From positions 124,001 through 188,000 of the forward strand of contig NZ_JAUSRN010000009.1 in the NCBI RefSeq assembly GCF_030811855.1: DNA of 64,000 nt, given 5' to 3'. This document shows positions 8,809-17,330 of the stretch, in pieces (the stretch's first letter is position 1; each line of letters starts with the position of its first letter). Source of the stretch: Variovorax paradoxus (GTDB lineage Bacteria; Pseudomonadota; Gammaproteobacteria; Burkholderiales; Burkholderiaceae_C). The translations under genes were made by a program, and so were the position numbers. The notes under the pieces were generated by a model. The model made no database searches. It saw only the letters and a list, made by a program, of their open reading frames with translations, and was not told the DNA's origin.

Positions 8809-9621
8809 TTAAGCCAACCACCTCTTGCGCCGCTTGTAGCTCTTCACGTCACGGAAACTCTTGCGGTCCGCGCCGCCCACCCCAAGGTAGAACTCCTTCA
8901 CGTCCTCGTTCTCGCGCAGGCTCTTGGCCTCGCCGTCCATCACGATGCGGCCGTTCTCCAGGATGTAGCCATAGTCGGCATAGCGCAGCGCCATGTTGGT
9001 GTTCTGCTCGGCCAAAAGGAAGGTCACGCGTTCCTTGGTGTTGAGGTCCTTCACGATCTCGAACACCTCCTCGACGATCTGCGGCGCCAGGCCCATCGAG
9101 GGTTCGTCGAGCAGCACCATCGTCGGGTTGGCCATCAGCGCACGGCCGATGGCGCACATCTGCTGCTCGCCGCCCGAGGTGTAGGCGGCCTGCGAAGTGC
9201 GCCGCGTCTTGAGCCGCGGAAAGTACGCGTACACCTTCTCCAGCGTCTCCTGCACCGCGGCCTTGCCGTCGGTGCGGGTGTAGGCGCCGGTCATCAGGTT
9301 CTCCTCGATGGTCAGGTGCGCGAAGCAATGCCGGCCCTCCATCACCTGGATCAGGCCACGCCTCACCAGTTCGGCCGGCGACAGCGCTTCGATGCGGTCG
9401 CCTCGCAGCTCGATGGTGCCCTTGGTCACGGCACCGCGCTCGCCCGCGAGCAGGTTGCTCACCGCGCGCAGCGTGGTGGTCTTGCCGGCACCGTTGCCAC
9501 CCAGCAGCGCCACGATGCCGCCCTCGGGCACCACGAGCGAGACGCCCTTGAGCACGAGGATCACGTGGTTGTAGATGACCTCGATGCCGTTGACGTTGAG
9601 GACTGTTTTGGTCGGAATCAT
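8809..9621 (-). CDS. livF: ABC transporter ATP-binding protein, LivF type
   Basis: 270 residues from the ATG at 9621 (MIPTKTVLNVNGIEVIYNHV); the open frame runs further up but has no better start. Walker A is GGNGAGKTTT, the signature region is YTSGGEQQMCAIGRA (ASGGEQQM in most LivF), Walker B is MVLLDEPSMGL, and the H-loop position reads LLAEQN as in LivF. About 25 extra residues at the C-terminus end in KSYKRRKRWLA, longer than usual. It energises the branched-chain-amino-acid-type importer with LivG. It is split from the rest of the operon only by a repeat unit and the binding-protein gene. Confidence 0.9.
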   Translation of the reverse strand: MIPTKTVLNVNGIEVIYNHVILVLKGVSLVVPEGGIVALLGGNGAGKTTTLRAVSNLLAGERGAVTKGTIELRGDRIEALSPAELVRRGLIQVMEGRHCFAHLTIEENLMTGAYTRTDGKAAVQETLEKVYAYFPRLKTRRTSQAAYTSGGEQQMCAIGRALMANPTMVLLDEPSMGLAPQIVEEVFEIVKDLNTKERVTFLLAEQNTNMALRYADYGYILENGRIVMDGEAKSLRENEDVKEFYLGVGGADRKSFRDVKSYKRRKRWLA

Positions 9622-9654
9622 AGAGGTGCGGCTTTCACTCTCTTTTCGGGAAAC

Positions 9655-9743
9655 ACCGCGGAACCGGCTTTGCCGGGCCGCTGGTGTTGCCCCCACGAAG
9701 GGGGTTGGCGGAGCGACACGAAGTGCGCGAAGACTGGGGGTGG
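9655..9743. repeat. Dispersed intergenic repeat, copy 2
   Basis: This unit matches the one at 8690-8806: CGCGGAACCGGCTTTGCCGG, a CCCCCACGAAGGGGG palindrome, then ACACGAAGTGCGCGAAGACTGGGGGTGG. It is located inside the liv operon between the binding-protein gene and livF, so it would be transcribed and could fold in the mRNA. Confidence 0.75.
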
Positions 9744-9745
9744 GC

Positions 9746-11071
9746 CTAACTTTGGCATTCGGCGGGGGTGCGAGGCGTCAGCTTCTTCTCGACCGCGTAC
9801 TTGGCGGCGGTCGACTTCACGAGCGGCTTGATGATTTGCTCGTCAGCCTGCAGCCAGTCGGACGTGAACTTCCATGCCTTGCCGTCCCACGTGTGGATGC
9901 GCGCCCAGGCCGCACCCATGTGGTCGGTGCACGAGGTGCTGATGGGCCGCATCACGCCGGCAAATCCCAGGGCGTCGAGCTTGGCCTGCGTAAGGTTGAG
10001 GTTCTCAAGGCCCCAGCGCACCTGCTCGCCCGTCATGACCTTGCCCTTGCCGAAGCGTTCCTGTGCAGAGCGGATGCCTTCCACGCCAAGCATCGCGCTC
10101 ATGGCGCCGCGCATGTAGAGCACCTGTCCCACTTCTTCCTTGGGGCCCGTGCCCTGGTTCTTGTCGTGCAGCATCGAGACCACGTCCTTCGCGAGCTTCG
10201 ATTGCGGCTCGGCACCATGCTGCATGGTCACGGCGTTGTAGCCCTTGGCGCCGTCGCCCACGTCCTTCACGTCGGGTTCTGCGCCGGCCCACCACACGCC
10301 GTACATCTTTTCGCGGGCGAAGCCGGTGGCCTGTGCTTCCTTGAGTGCGGTCGAATTCATCACGCCCCAGCCCCACAGCAGCACGTAGTCGGGCCGGGCC
10401 TGGCGCACCTGCAGCCAGGTGGCCTTTTGCTCAACCCCGGGCGCCGTCACCGGCAACAGCTGCAGATCGAAGCCGTGCATCTTTGCGCGCTCCTGCAGCA
10501 GCGGGATCGGCTCCTTGCCGTACGGGCTGTCGTGATAGATCAGAGCGATCTTCTTGCCCTTGAGCTTGTCGAGCCCGCCTTCCTTTTGGGCGATGGCCTG
10601 GATGATCGCGTCCGCGGCCACCCAGTAGGTGCCGGCGATCGGGAAGTTCCACTTGAACACCGTGCCATCGGCGCTTTCGCTGCGGCCATAGCCGACGGTC
10701 ACCACGGGAATCTTGTCGACGGGCGCCTTCTCGGTGATGGCAAAGGTCGCGCCGGTCGAGAGCGGCTGCACCAGCGAGGCGCCGCCGTTCTTGCCCTTCA
10801 GGCGCTCGTAGCACTCCACACTGCGCGCCGTGTCGTAGCCCGTTTCGCATTCCTCGAAGGAGAGCTTCACGCCGTTGATGCCGCCGCGCGCATTGACCAG
10901 CTTGAGGTAGTCGACATAGCCATTGGCCCAGGGCGTTCCGTTGGGCGCGTAGGCGCCGGTGCGGTACGACAGCACGGGGATGAACTGCTCCTTGGCTTGC
11001 GCGAACGCAGGGGCTGCGCCCGCGAGCGCGGACACGATAGCCACGGCAAGTGCGAGTGATTTCAGTTTCAT
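9746..11071 (-). CDS. Branched-chain amino-acid-type ABC transporter substrate-binding protein
   Basis: 441 residues from the ATG at 11071, preceded by a CAGGAG site. A signal peptide is clear (MKLKSLALAVAIV...APAFA). The mature protein is a type I periplasmic-binding fold of the LivK/AmiC group: IPVLSYRTGAYAPNG at the first strand, NARGGINGVKLSFEECETGYD, and KKIALIYHDSPYGKEP at the domain-2 entry. It is larger than LivK (~367 residues), as usual for variants that accompany CoA ligases, and these often bind aromatic or acyl acids. It lies between livM and livF in one leftward operon; the ligand is not known. Confidence 0.9.
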   Translation of the reverse strand: MKLKSLALAVAIVSALAGAAPAFAQAKEQFIPVLSYRTGAYAPNGTPWANGYVDYLKLVNARGGINGVKLSFEECETGYDTARSVECYERLKGKNGGASLVQPLSTGATFAITEKAPVDKIPVVTVGYGRSESADGTVFKWNFPIAGTYWVAADAIIQAIAQKEGGLDKLKGKKIALIYHDSPYGKEPIPLLQERAKMHGFDLQLLPVTAPGVEQKATWLQVRQARPDYVLLWGWGVMNSTALKEAQATGFAREKMYGVWWAGAEPDVKDVGDGAKGYNAVTMQHGAEPQSKLAKDVVSMLHDKNQGTGPKEEVGQVLYMRGAMSAMLGVEGIRSAQERFGKGKVMTGEQVRWGLENLNLTQAKLDALGFAGVMRPISTSCTDHMGAAWARIHTWDGKAWKFTSDWLQADEQIIKPLVKSTAAKYAVEKKLTPRTPAECQS

Positions 11072-11146
11072 GGTTGTCTCCTGGTTGAATGGGAAGTCAC
11101 GCTGGAAAAATGGCGCTTCGAAAAACATGTCGGTGCGCGGTGGCGG

Positions 11147-12223
11147 TCAATGGGGGAAGGGCCAGAGCCGCAGCTTCTGCTTGCCGGTCGACCAAAGCTT
11201 GGCCAGGCCGTGCGGCTCGACGATGAGGAACCACACGATCAGGCCGCCGAAGATCATCAGCTCCGCATGCGCAATGCCGACTGTGGAGATCTGCGCGCCG
11301 AACCAGCCGGCGATGACCGGCAGCGCCTGGTTCAGGACGATCGGCAGCACGGTGATGAACGCCGCGCCGAAGAAGGCCCCCGTGATCGAGCCGAGCCCGC
11401 CGATGATCACCATGAAGAGCAGCCGGAACGACTGGTCGACGGAGAACGCCGCCGGCTCCCAGGCGCCGAGATAGACGAAGGCCCACAGCGCGCCGGCCAC
11501 GCCGATGATGAACGAGCTGACCGCGAAGGCGCTCAGCTTGGCGTACATCGGACGGATGCCGATCACCGCGGCCGCTACGTCCATGTCGCGGATGGCCATC
11601 CATTCGCGGCCAATGGCGCCGCGCACCAGGTTCTTGGTCAGCACGGCAATCACCACCAGCACGGCCAGGCAAAACAGGTACTTGCTCGCAGCGCTTTCGA
11701 TCGGCCAGCCAAAGACCTGCAGGTTCGATACCGACACCGAGCCCGAGGGTGTGTCGAGGGTGAACCACTTGATGCGCAGGAACATCCAGTCGCTGAAGAA
11801 CTGCGCCGCCAGCGTGGCGACCGCGAGGTAGAGGCCCTTGACTCGCAGGCTGGGCAAGCCGAACAAGATGCCGAACAGCGTCGCGCACAGTCCGCCCAGG
11901 ATCAGTGCGGGCACAAGCGGCAGCCCCGGGAAGCGCACGAAGAAGTTGTAGGCCCCGTAGGCACCTACCGCCATGAAGGCGCCAGAACCCAGCGAGATCT
12001 GCCCGCAGTACCCCACCAGCACGTTCACGCCGAGCGCCGCCAGCGAGATGATCACGAACGGAATCAGGATGGCCCGCATCAGGTAGTCGCTGGCCAGAAA
12101 GGGCACGACCGCGAACGCGAAGATCAGCACCAGGCCGATGGCCACGCGGTCCTGCAAGATGGGGAAGACCTGCTGGTCGGCTCGGTAGCTGGTCTTGAAC
12201 TGACCCGTTTCTCTATAGAACAT
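11147..12223 (-). CDS. livM: ABC transporter permease, LivM type
   Basis: 358 residues with 8-10 membrane helices. Family landmarks: ALGVNVLVGYCGQISLGSGAFMAVGAY in the first half, LRVKGLYLAVATLAAQF in the middle, then GREWMAIRDMDVAAAVIGI, the cytoplasmic EAA-like loop that contacts the ATPases, and GGLGSITGAFFGAAFI near the end. The start is 2 bases after the livH stop, so translation is probably coupled. It forms the membrane channel with LivH. Confidence 0.93.
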   Translation of the reverse strand: MFYRETGQFKTSYRADQQVFPILQDRVAIGLVLIFAFAVVPFLASDYLMRAILIPFVIISLAALGVNVLVGYCGQISLGSGAFMAVGAYGAYNFFVRFPGLPLVPALILGGLCATLFGILFGLPSLRVKGLYLAVATLAAQFFSDWMFLRIKWFTLDTPSGSVSVSNLQVFGWPIESAASKYLFCLAVLVVIAVLTKNLVRGAIGREWMAIRDMDVAAAVIGIRPMYAKLSAFAVSSFIIGVAGALWAFVYLGAWEPAAFSVDQSFRLLFMVIIGGLGSITGAFFGAAFITVLPIVLNQALPVIAGWFGAQISTVGIAHAELMIFGGLIVWFLIVEPHGLAKLWSTGKQKLRLWPFPH

Positions 12224-12225
12224 GT

Positions 12226-13155
12226 TCAGACCCGATCAATTATTTTTTCACCGAAGAGCCCCTGCGGCCGGAACAGCAGGAACACCAGCGCCAGCACGTA
12301 GGCAAACCAGATCTCGATGCCGCCGCCCACGTACGGGCCCAGGTACACCTCCGACAACTTCTCGCCGACGCCGATGATCAGCCCGCCGATGATGGCGCCC
12401 GGCACCGAGGTTAGGCCCCCGAGGATCACCACCGGCAGCGCGCGCAGTGCCACCGTGGTGAGCGAGAACTGCACGCCCAGCTTGCTGCCCCAGATCATTC
12501 CGGCCACGAGAGCCACCACGCCGGCCACGCACCACACAATGACCCAGATGCGCGTGAGCGGAATGCCGATCGACTGCGCGGCCTGGTGGTCGTCGGCCAC
12601 CGCACGCAGCGCGCGGCCAGTGCCGGTCTTCTGGAAGAACAGCGAGAGCAGTGCCACCAGCGCGGCCGCGATTGCGGCGGCATACAGGTCTTCCTTGTTG
12701 ATCAGGATGCCGCCTTCGAACAGCGAGCCCAGAAGGAAGATCGGGTCCTTCGGCATGCCGATGTCGATCTTGTAGATGTTGCTGCCGAACAGGGTCTGAC
12801 CCGCGCCGTCCAGAAAGTACGCGATGCCGAGCGTCGCCATCAGCAGCGTCGCACCTTCCTGGTTGACCAGGTGCCGCAGTACCAGTCGCTCGATGAGCCA
12901 CGCCACCGCGAACATGACAAGCCCCGCCACGACAAAAGCCGCGCCGTTGGCAAACCAGCGGCTTTCGATGCCGGTCCACATCGGGATCCATTCGGCAAAG
13001 CGCGCCATGGCGAGCGCTGCGAACAGCACCATGGCGCCCTGCGCAAAATTGAACACGCCCGAGGCCTTGAAGATCAGCACGAAGCCGAGCGCCACCAGCG
13101 AATACAGCATGCCCACCATGAGGCCGCCAAAGAGGGTTTCGAGAAAGAAGGCCAT
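12226..13155 (-). CDS. livH: ABC transporter permease, LivH type
   Basis: 309 residues, about 8 membrane helices. LivH landmarks: GGLMVGMLYSLVALGFVLIFKASGVFNFAQGAMV at the N-terminus, ATLGIAYFLDG, GRALRAVADDHQAAQSIGIPL (the ATPase-coupling loop), and GGLTSVPGAIIGGLIIG. Its ATG overlaps the livG stop (TGATG), which shows translational coupling. Partner of LivM in the permease dimer. Confidence 0.93.
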   Translation of the reverse strand: MAFFLETLFGGLMVGMLYSLVALGFVLIFKASGVFNFAQGAMVLFAALAMARFAEWIPMWTGIESRWFANGAAFVVAGLVMFAVAWLIERLVLRHLVNQEGATLLMATLGIAYFLDGAGQTLFGSNIYKIDIGMPKDPIFLLGSLFEGGILINKEDLYAAAIAAALVALLSLFFQKTGTGRALRAVADDHQAAQSIGIPLTRIWVIVWCVAGVVALVAGMIWGSKLGVQFSLTTVALRALPVVILGGLTSVPGAIIGGLIIGVGEKLSEVYLGPYVGGGIEIWFAYVLALVFLLFRPQGLFGEKIIDRV

Positions 13156-13940
13156 CAGTGTTCGACCCCAAGGTAGGCACGGATCACGTTCTCGTTGCTG
13201 CGCACTTCGTCGGGCGTGCCGTCGCCGATCTTCTTGCCGTAGTCGAGCACCACCACGCGGTCGGAGATGTCCATCACCACGCCCATGTCGTGCTCGATGA
13301 GGACGATGGTGGCGCCGAACTCGTCGTTCACGTCCAGGATGAAGCGGCTCATGTCCTGCTTTTCTTCCACGTTCATGCCGGCCATGGGTTCGTCAAGCAG
13401 CAGCACCTGCGGCTCCATTGCGAGCGCGCGGCCCAGGTCGACACGCTTTTGCAGGCCGTAGGGCAGTCGGCCCACCGGGGTCTTGCGGTGCGCCTGGATC
13501 TCGAGAAAGTCGATGATGTGCTCGACGAATTCGCGGTGCTGCAGCTCTTCGCGTTCGGCCGGGCCCCAGCGCAGCGCCTGTGCGAACAGGCCGCTCTTCA
13601 TCTTGAGGTTGCGCCCGGTCATGATGTTGTCGAGCACGCTCATGCCCTTGAACAAGGCCAGGTTCTGGAAGGTTCGCGCCACGCCCATCTCGGCCACCTG
13701 GCGCGAGTTCATGTGCTTGAAGGTCTTGCCGCGGAAGCTGATGGAGCCCTGCTGCGGCAAGTACACGCCGTTGATGCAGTTGAGCATCGAGCTCTTGCCC
13801 GCGCCGTTGGGCCCGATGATGGCCCGCACCTCGTGCTCGCGCACGTTGAAGCTGATGTCCGTGAGCGCCTTCACGCCGCCGAAGCTCAGGGAGATGTTCT
13901 GTACGTCGAGAATGACGTCGCCGATTTTTCTGCTGCTCAT
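13155..13940 (-). CDS. livG: ABC transporter ATP-binding protein, LivG type
   Basis: 261 residues. Walker A is GPNGAGKSS, the Q-loop is RTFQNLALF, the signature is RLPYGLQKRVDLGRAL, and Walker B is VLLLDEPMAGMN followed by the extra LivG-type MNVEEKQDM helix and LIEHDMGVVMDISD (H-loop). The long insert between Walker A and signature and the Gly-rich C-terminus match LivG rather than LivF. It is the first transporter gene after the acyl-CoA synthetase in the operon. Confidence 0.93.
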   Translation of the reverse strand: MSSRKIGDVILDVQNISLSFGGVKALTDISFNVREHEVRAIIGPNGAGKSSMLNCINGVYLPQQGSISFRGKTFKHMNSRQVAEMGVARTFQNLALFKGMSVLDNIMTGRNLKMKSGLFAQALRWGPAEREELQHREFVEHIIDFLEIQAHRKTPVGRLPYGLQKRVDLGRALAMEPQVLLLDEPMAGMNVEEKQDMSRFILDVNDEFGATIVLIEHDMGVVMDISDRVVVLDYGKKIGDGTPDEVRSNENVIRAYLGVEH

Positions 13941-13992
13941 TCAGTGACCTCCGCGCTGCGCGCGGTATTCGCCTGGGGGGCGGCCCGGCGGC

Positions 13993-15948
13993 TCATGCCG
14001 CGGCCTTCACGATGGGGAAGGTCCTGGCCTCGACGATCTTCAGCGTGGCACTCACCATGCCGGTGCGCCCGTCCTCGAACTTGACCTGGGTCTCGATGTA
14101 CTGCTCCGTCTTGCCGCCGTAGAGCGCGCTGACCAGCACCGCGTATTTCTCGGCGATGAAGCCGCGCCGGACCTTGCGGGTGCGGGTGAGTTCGTCGTCG
14201 TCGGGGTCGAGTTCCTTGTGCAGCACCAGGAAGCGCGCGATCTGCGTCTCGCCCATGCCGTCTTCGGTGGCGAGGTCCGCGTTCACCTTGGCAATGCATT
14301 CGCCCACCAGCGCCAGCACCTCGGGCTTGCCGGCCAGGTCGACGTAGCCGCCATAGGCCAGGCCGCGGCGCTCGGCCCAGTTGCCCACCGCTTCGAAGTC
14401 GATGTTGATGGCCGCGCAGACCTCATCGCGCTCGTTGCCGAAGCACACGGCTTCCTTGATCTGCGGAAAGAACTTGAGCTTGTTCTCGATGTAGTTGGGC
14501 GCAAAGATCGCGCCGCTCGCGAGCCGGCCCACGTCCTTGGCGCGGTCGATGATGCGCAGGTGGCCTTCGCTGTCGAGAACGCCCGCATCGCCGGTGTGAA
14601 AGTAGCCATCGGCATCGAGCACCTCGGCGGTGGCGTCGGGGCGCTTGTAGTACTCCTTGAGCACCGACACGCCGCGCACCAGCACCTCGCCGTCGTCAGC
14701 GATCTTGAGTTCGATGCCCGGCGCCGCGGTGCCCACCGTCTGCAGCTTGACCTTGCCGTCCTGCTGGAGGCAGACGTAGGCGCAGGTCTCGGTCTGGCCA
14801 TAGAACTGCTTCAGGTTCACGCCGATGGAGCGGTAGAAGCGGAACAGGTCGGGCCCAATGGCCGCGCCGGCCGTGTAGGCCACGCGGATGCGGCTCATGC
14901 CCAGCACGTTGCGCAGCGGCCCGTAGATCAGCAGGTTGCCCAGGCCATACATCAGCCGGTCGCCCGTGCTCACCGGGGCGCCGTTGAGAATGTCGGCGCC
15001 CACGCGCTGTGCCAGCGCCATGAACTTGGCATACAGCCAGCGCTTGGGCGCTGCCGCGTCTTCCATGCGGATCGACACCGCAGTGAGCAGTCCTTCGAAG
15101 GTGCGCGGCGGGCCGAAGTAATAGCTCGGGCCGATCTCGCGCATGTCGTTCATCACCGTCTCAGACGATTCGGGGCAGTTGAGCGTGAAGCCGCCCACCA
15201 GCCATTGCGCCACCGAGAACAGATGGTCGCCCACCCACGCCATCGGCAGGTAGCTCATGATGTTGTCGCCGGGGCCGAGCTTGTCGGTCTCCACGCCGCC
15301 GCGGCCCGCCGCGATGAAGCTCGCATGCGTCTGGCAGACGCCCTTGGGGCGGCCTGTGGTGCCCGAGGTGTAGAGGATGACGCCGACGTCGGTGGTTTCG
15401 CCGCTTGCCACTGCGCGGTCGTAGTAGCCCACGTGGGTCTTGTCGAATTCGCGGCCCAGCTCGCGCAGCTGCTCGTAGCTCATGAGCCCGGGCTGGTCGT
15501 AGTGGCGCAGGCCCTTGGGGTCGTCGTAGATGATGTGGCGGATGCTCGGCGTCTTGCCCGCCTGGAGCTCGCGGCACTCGAGCAGCTTGTCGACCTGCTC
15601 CTGGTCCTCGACGATCACGAACTCGATGCTCGCGTCCTGCAGCATGAAGACCATCTCGCCGGCCACGGCGTCCTGGTAGAGCGGTACGGGCACACCGCGC
15701 AGGCTCTGCGCGGCGATCACCGCCATGTACAGGTGCGGGCGATTGGCGCCCACGATGGCCAGGTTGTCGAAAGCCTTGAAGCCCATGCTCGCAAGGCCGC
15801 ACGCGATTTCGCGCACCTCCTGCGCCACGGCGCTCCAGTTCCAGGTTTGCCAGATGCCGAGGTCTTTTTCGCGGATGGCGGGCGCCTCAGGCTGGGCCTG
15901 GGCATGGGCGAGCAGCAGACGGGGGAAGGTGGGGGCGGTGGTTTGCAC
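13993..15948 (-). CDS. AMP-binding acyl-CoA synthetase (long-chain FadD type)
   Basis: 651 residues of the ANL superfamily, which activates a carboxylic acid to acyl-AMP and then acyl-CoA. The adenylate motif is LYTSGTTGRPKGV, the acyl-binding motif is KQFYGQTETCAYVC, GYFHTGDAG is the ATP-ribose motif, and RIIDRAKDVGRLASGAIFAPNYIE is the hinge plus the start of the C-terminal subdomain. Length and the long C-terminal region fit long-chain or ABC-transporter-linked ligases. It is the first gene of the fadD-livGHM-livK-livF-paaK-like operon. The promoter gap to the divergent Crp/Fnr gene contains an 18-bp palindrome. The true substrate is unknown. Confidence 0.88.
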   Translation of the reverse strand: MQTTAPTFPRLLLAHAQAQPEAPAIREKDLGIWQTWNWSAVAQEVREIACGLASMGFKAFDNLAIVGANRPHLYMAVIAAQSLRGVPVPLYQDAVAGEMVFMLQDASIEFVIVEDQEQVDKLLECRELQAGKTPSIRHIIYDDPKGLRHYDQPGLMSYEQLRELGREFDKTHVGYYDRAVASGETTDVGVILYTSGTTGRPKGVCQTHASFIAAGRGGVETDKLGPGDNIMSYLPMAWVGDHLFSVAQWLVGGFTLNCPESSETVMNDMREIGPSYYFGPPRTFEGLLTAVSIRMEDAAAPKRWLYAKFMALAQRVGADILNGAPVSTGDRLMYGLGNLLIYGPLRNVLGMSRIRVAYTAGAAIGPDLFRFYRSIGVNLKQFYGQTETCAYVCLQQDGKVKLQTVGTAAPGIELKIADDGEVLVRGVSVLKEYYKRPDATAEVLDADGYFHTGDAGVLDSEGHLRIIDRAKDVGRLASGAIFAPNYIENKLKFFPQIKEAVCFGNERDEVCAAINIDFEAVGNWAERRGLAYGGYVDLAGKPEVLALVGECIAKVNADLATEDGMGETQIARFLVLHKELDPDDDELTRTRKVRRGFIAEKYAVLVSALYGGKTEQYIETQVKFEDGRTGMVSATLKIVEARTFPIVKAAA

Positions 15949-15983
15949 AGTGGCCGGATCGTAGGCCTCACTTTGACGTTAGG

Positions 15984-16001
15984 TTGTCGTTCCAACGACA
16001 A
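15984..16001. promoter_or_regulatory. 18-bp perfect inverted repeat, likely operator
   Basis: TTGTCGTT-CC-AACGACAA is a perfect 8-2-8 inverted repeat 35 bases before the acyl-CoA synthetase start and 31 bases before the divergent Crp/Fnr start. Dimeric Crp/Fnr proteins bind such sites. Control of both promoters by the neighbouring regulator is inferred. Confidence 0.55.
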
Positions 16002-16032
16002 TCCTAGGGACACTACTCCCCGGAGTTTCCCG

Positions 16033-16782
16033 ATGCTTCACGGTGATTCGCACCACAGCGTGCACGGCGGTTCGATCAAGGACCGTGCGCGTTCTCCCAA
16101 TGCCGCCGAGCTCGACGGCATCCCGTGGCTGCCCGCCCTCACGCCGGCCGAGCGCCGCCGCGCCGAGGCCGCGCTGGTGGTGGGCGAGGCCGAGGTCGGC
16201 GACCTGGTTTGCCGCGTCGGCCGCTCGCCGACCTACTGGTTCGGCGTGGTCGAGGGCTTGCTCAAGATGAGCAACGACAACGCCGACGGCGGCTCCGTCA
16301 CCTATGCCGGCATACCGCCTGGCGGCTGGTTCGGCGAAGGCACGGTCATGAAGCGCGAGCCCTACCGCTACAACATCCAGGCGCTACGGCGCAGCGTGGT
16401 GGCGGGCCTGCCGATAGATAGCTTTCATTGGCTGCTGGACCATTCCATCGGCTTCAACCGCTTCGTGATGAACCAGCTCAACGAGCGGCTCGGCCAGTTC
16501 ATTGCGGCGCTGGAGATCGACCGGCTCAACAACCCCGATGCGCGCGTGGCGCGCAACCTGGTGTCGCTGTTCAACCCCGTGCTGTACCCCGGCGTGGGCG
16601 AGGTGCTGCGCATCACGCAGCAGGAGCTCGCTTACCTCGTCGGCCTCTCGCGCCAGCGCGTGAACGAGGCGCTCAACGGCCTGTCGGCGCAAGGGTTGAT
16701 CCGCGTGGAGTACGGTGGACTGCGCGTGCTCGACCTGCCGGGCCTGCGCGCGACCGCCATATCGAACAAGAAGAACGCCTGA
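16033..16782 (+). CDS. Crp/Fnr-family transcriptional regulator
   Basis: 249 residues from the ATG at 16033, the first after the promoter palindrome and a CGGAG-type site. The same frame is open far upstream only because it crosses the antisense of the acyl-CoA synthetase. Residues ~35-150 form a cyclic-nucleotide-binding-like beta roll (VEGLLKMSND...GGWFGEGTVMKREPYRYNIQAL), with no Fe-S cysteine set as in Fnr. Residues ~190-245 are a Crp-type winged helix (ITQQELAYLVGLSRQRVNEALNGL). It probably controls the divergent acid-uptake operon. Confidence 0.9.
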   Translation: MLHGDSHHSVHGGSIKDRARSPNAAELDGIPWLPALTPAERRRAEAALVVGEAEVGDLVCRVGRSPTYWFGVVEGLLKMSNDNADGGSVTYAGIPPGGWFGEGTVMKREPYRYNIQALRRSVVAGLPIDSFHWLLDHSIGFNRFVMNQLNERLGQFIAALEIDRLNNPDARVARNLVSLFNPVLYPGVGEVLRITQQELAYLVGLSRQRVNEALNGLSAQGLIRVEYGGLRVLDLPGLRATAISNKKNA

Positions 16783-16798
16783 TCGGAAACGGAAACTC

Positions 16799-17269
16799 AT
16801 GACCCTCAAAGACCAGCTCCAGATCGTTTCCGCAGATGCGGAAGCGGCTTTCGTTCCACCGCCCGAGGCGCCGAAGGCCAAGGCCCCTGAGACCGGCCCG
16901 ACGCTCGACGAGGTCATGGCGCGCAACGAAGCGCTCACAGAAAAAATCGACGCACTCGACGCCGTGCTGGCCAAGCCGCTCGCCGAGATCCTTGCCGAGC
17001 GTGAGAAGGCCGACGAGGCCGCGCTCGCGTGGGACCGCTTCGGTGCGATGTGGATGCTCTCGCAGCGGGCCATGCGCCGCGTGGCGCTCGACCTTGCGGC
17101 GCAGCTCGGCGTGAGCGAAGAAGAGGTGGTGGCGCGTGCGATGACCCATGCCAACGCGGTGCTCAACGGCACGGACGAGGTCGACCTGGGCGGCACCATT
17201 GCGCCGGCGCAGCTGCAACACATCGCGCGGCATCGCGCCTTCCTGCGCAGGCAGTTCCGCCCCGCTTGA
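16799..17269 (+). CDS. Hypothetical protein, helical
   Basis: 156 residues, start ATG 17 bases after the Crp/Fnr gene stop, so probably co-transcribed with it. The N-terminal 40 residues are Pro/Ala/Lys-rich and likely disordered. Residues ~45-70 (DALDAVLAKPLAEILAEREKADEAAL) could form a coiled coil, and the rest is helical without cysteines or membrane segments. I recognise no family. Confidence 0.65.
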   Translation: MTLKDQLQIVSADAEAAFVPPPEAPKAKAPETGPTLDEVMARNEALTEKIDALDAVLAKPLAEILAEREKADEAALAWDRFGAMWMLSQRAMRRVALDLAAQLGVSEEEVVARAMTHANAVLNGTDEVDLGGTIAPAQLQHIARHRAFLRRQFRPA

Positions 17270-17330
17270 CCGTCGCAGTGAGTCGACTCCCCTTACTCTC
17301 CCAGCCTTCGTTCCAGAAAGACTTTCCCCG

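Noticed and set aside
13937..14299. Possible small leftward gene at the start of the liv operon
   Set aside because: It overlaps the 3' end of the acyl-CoA synthetase in another frame and is Arg-rich.
14218..16032. Long rightward open frame running into the Crp/Fnr gene
   Set aside because: It is antisense to the acyl-CoA synthetase, whose own frame has all adenylation motifs. The true regulator start is the ATG at 16033.
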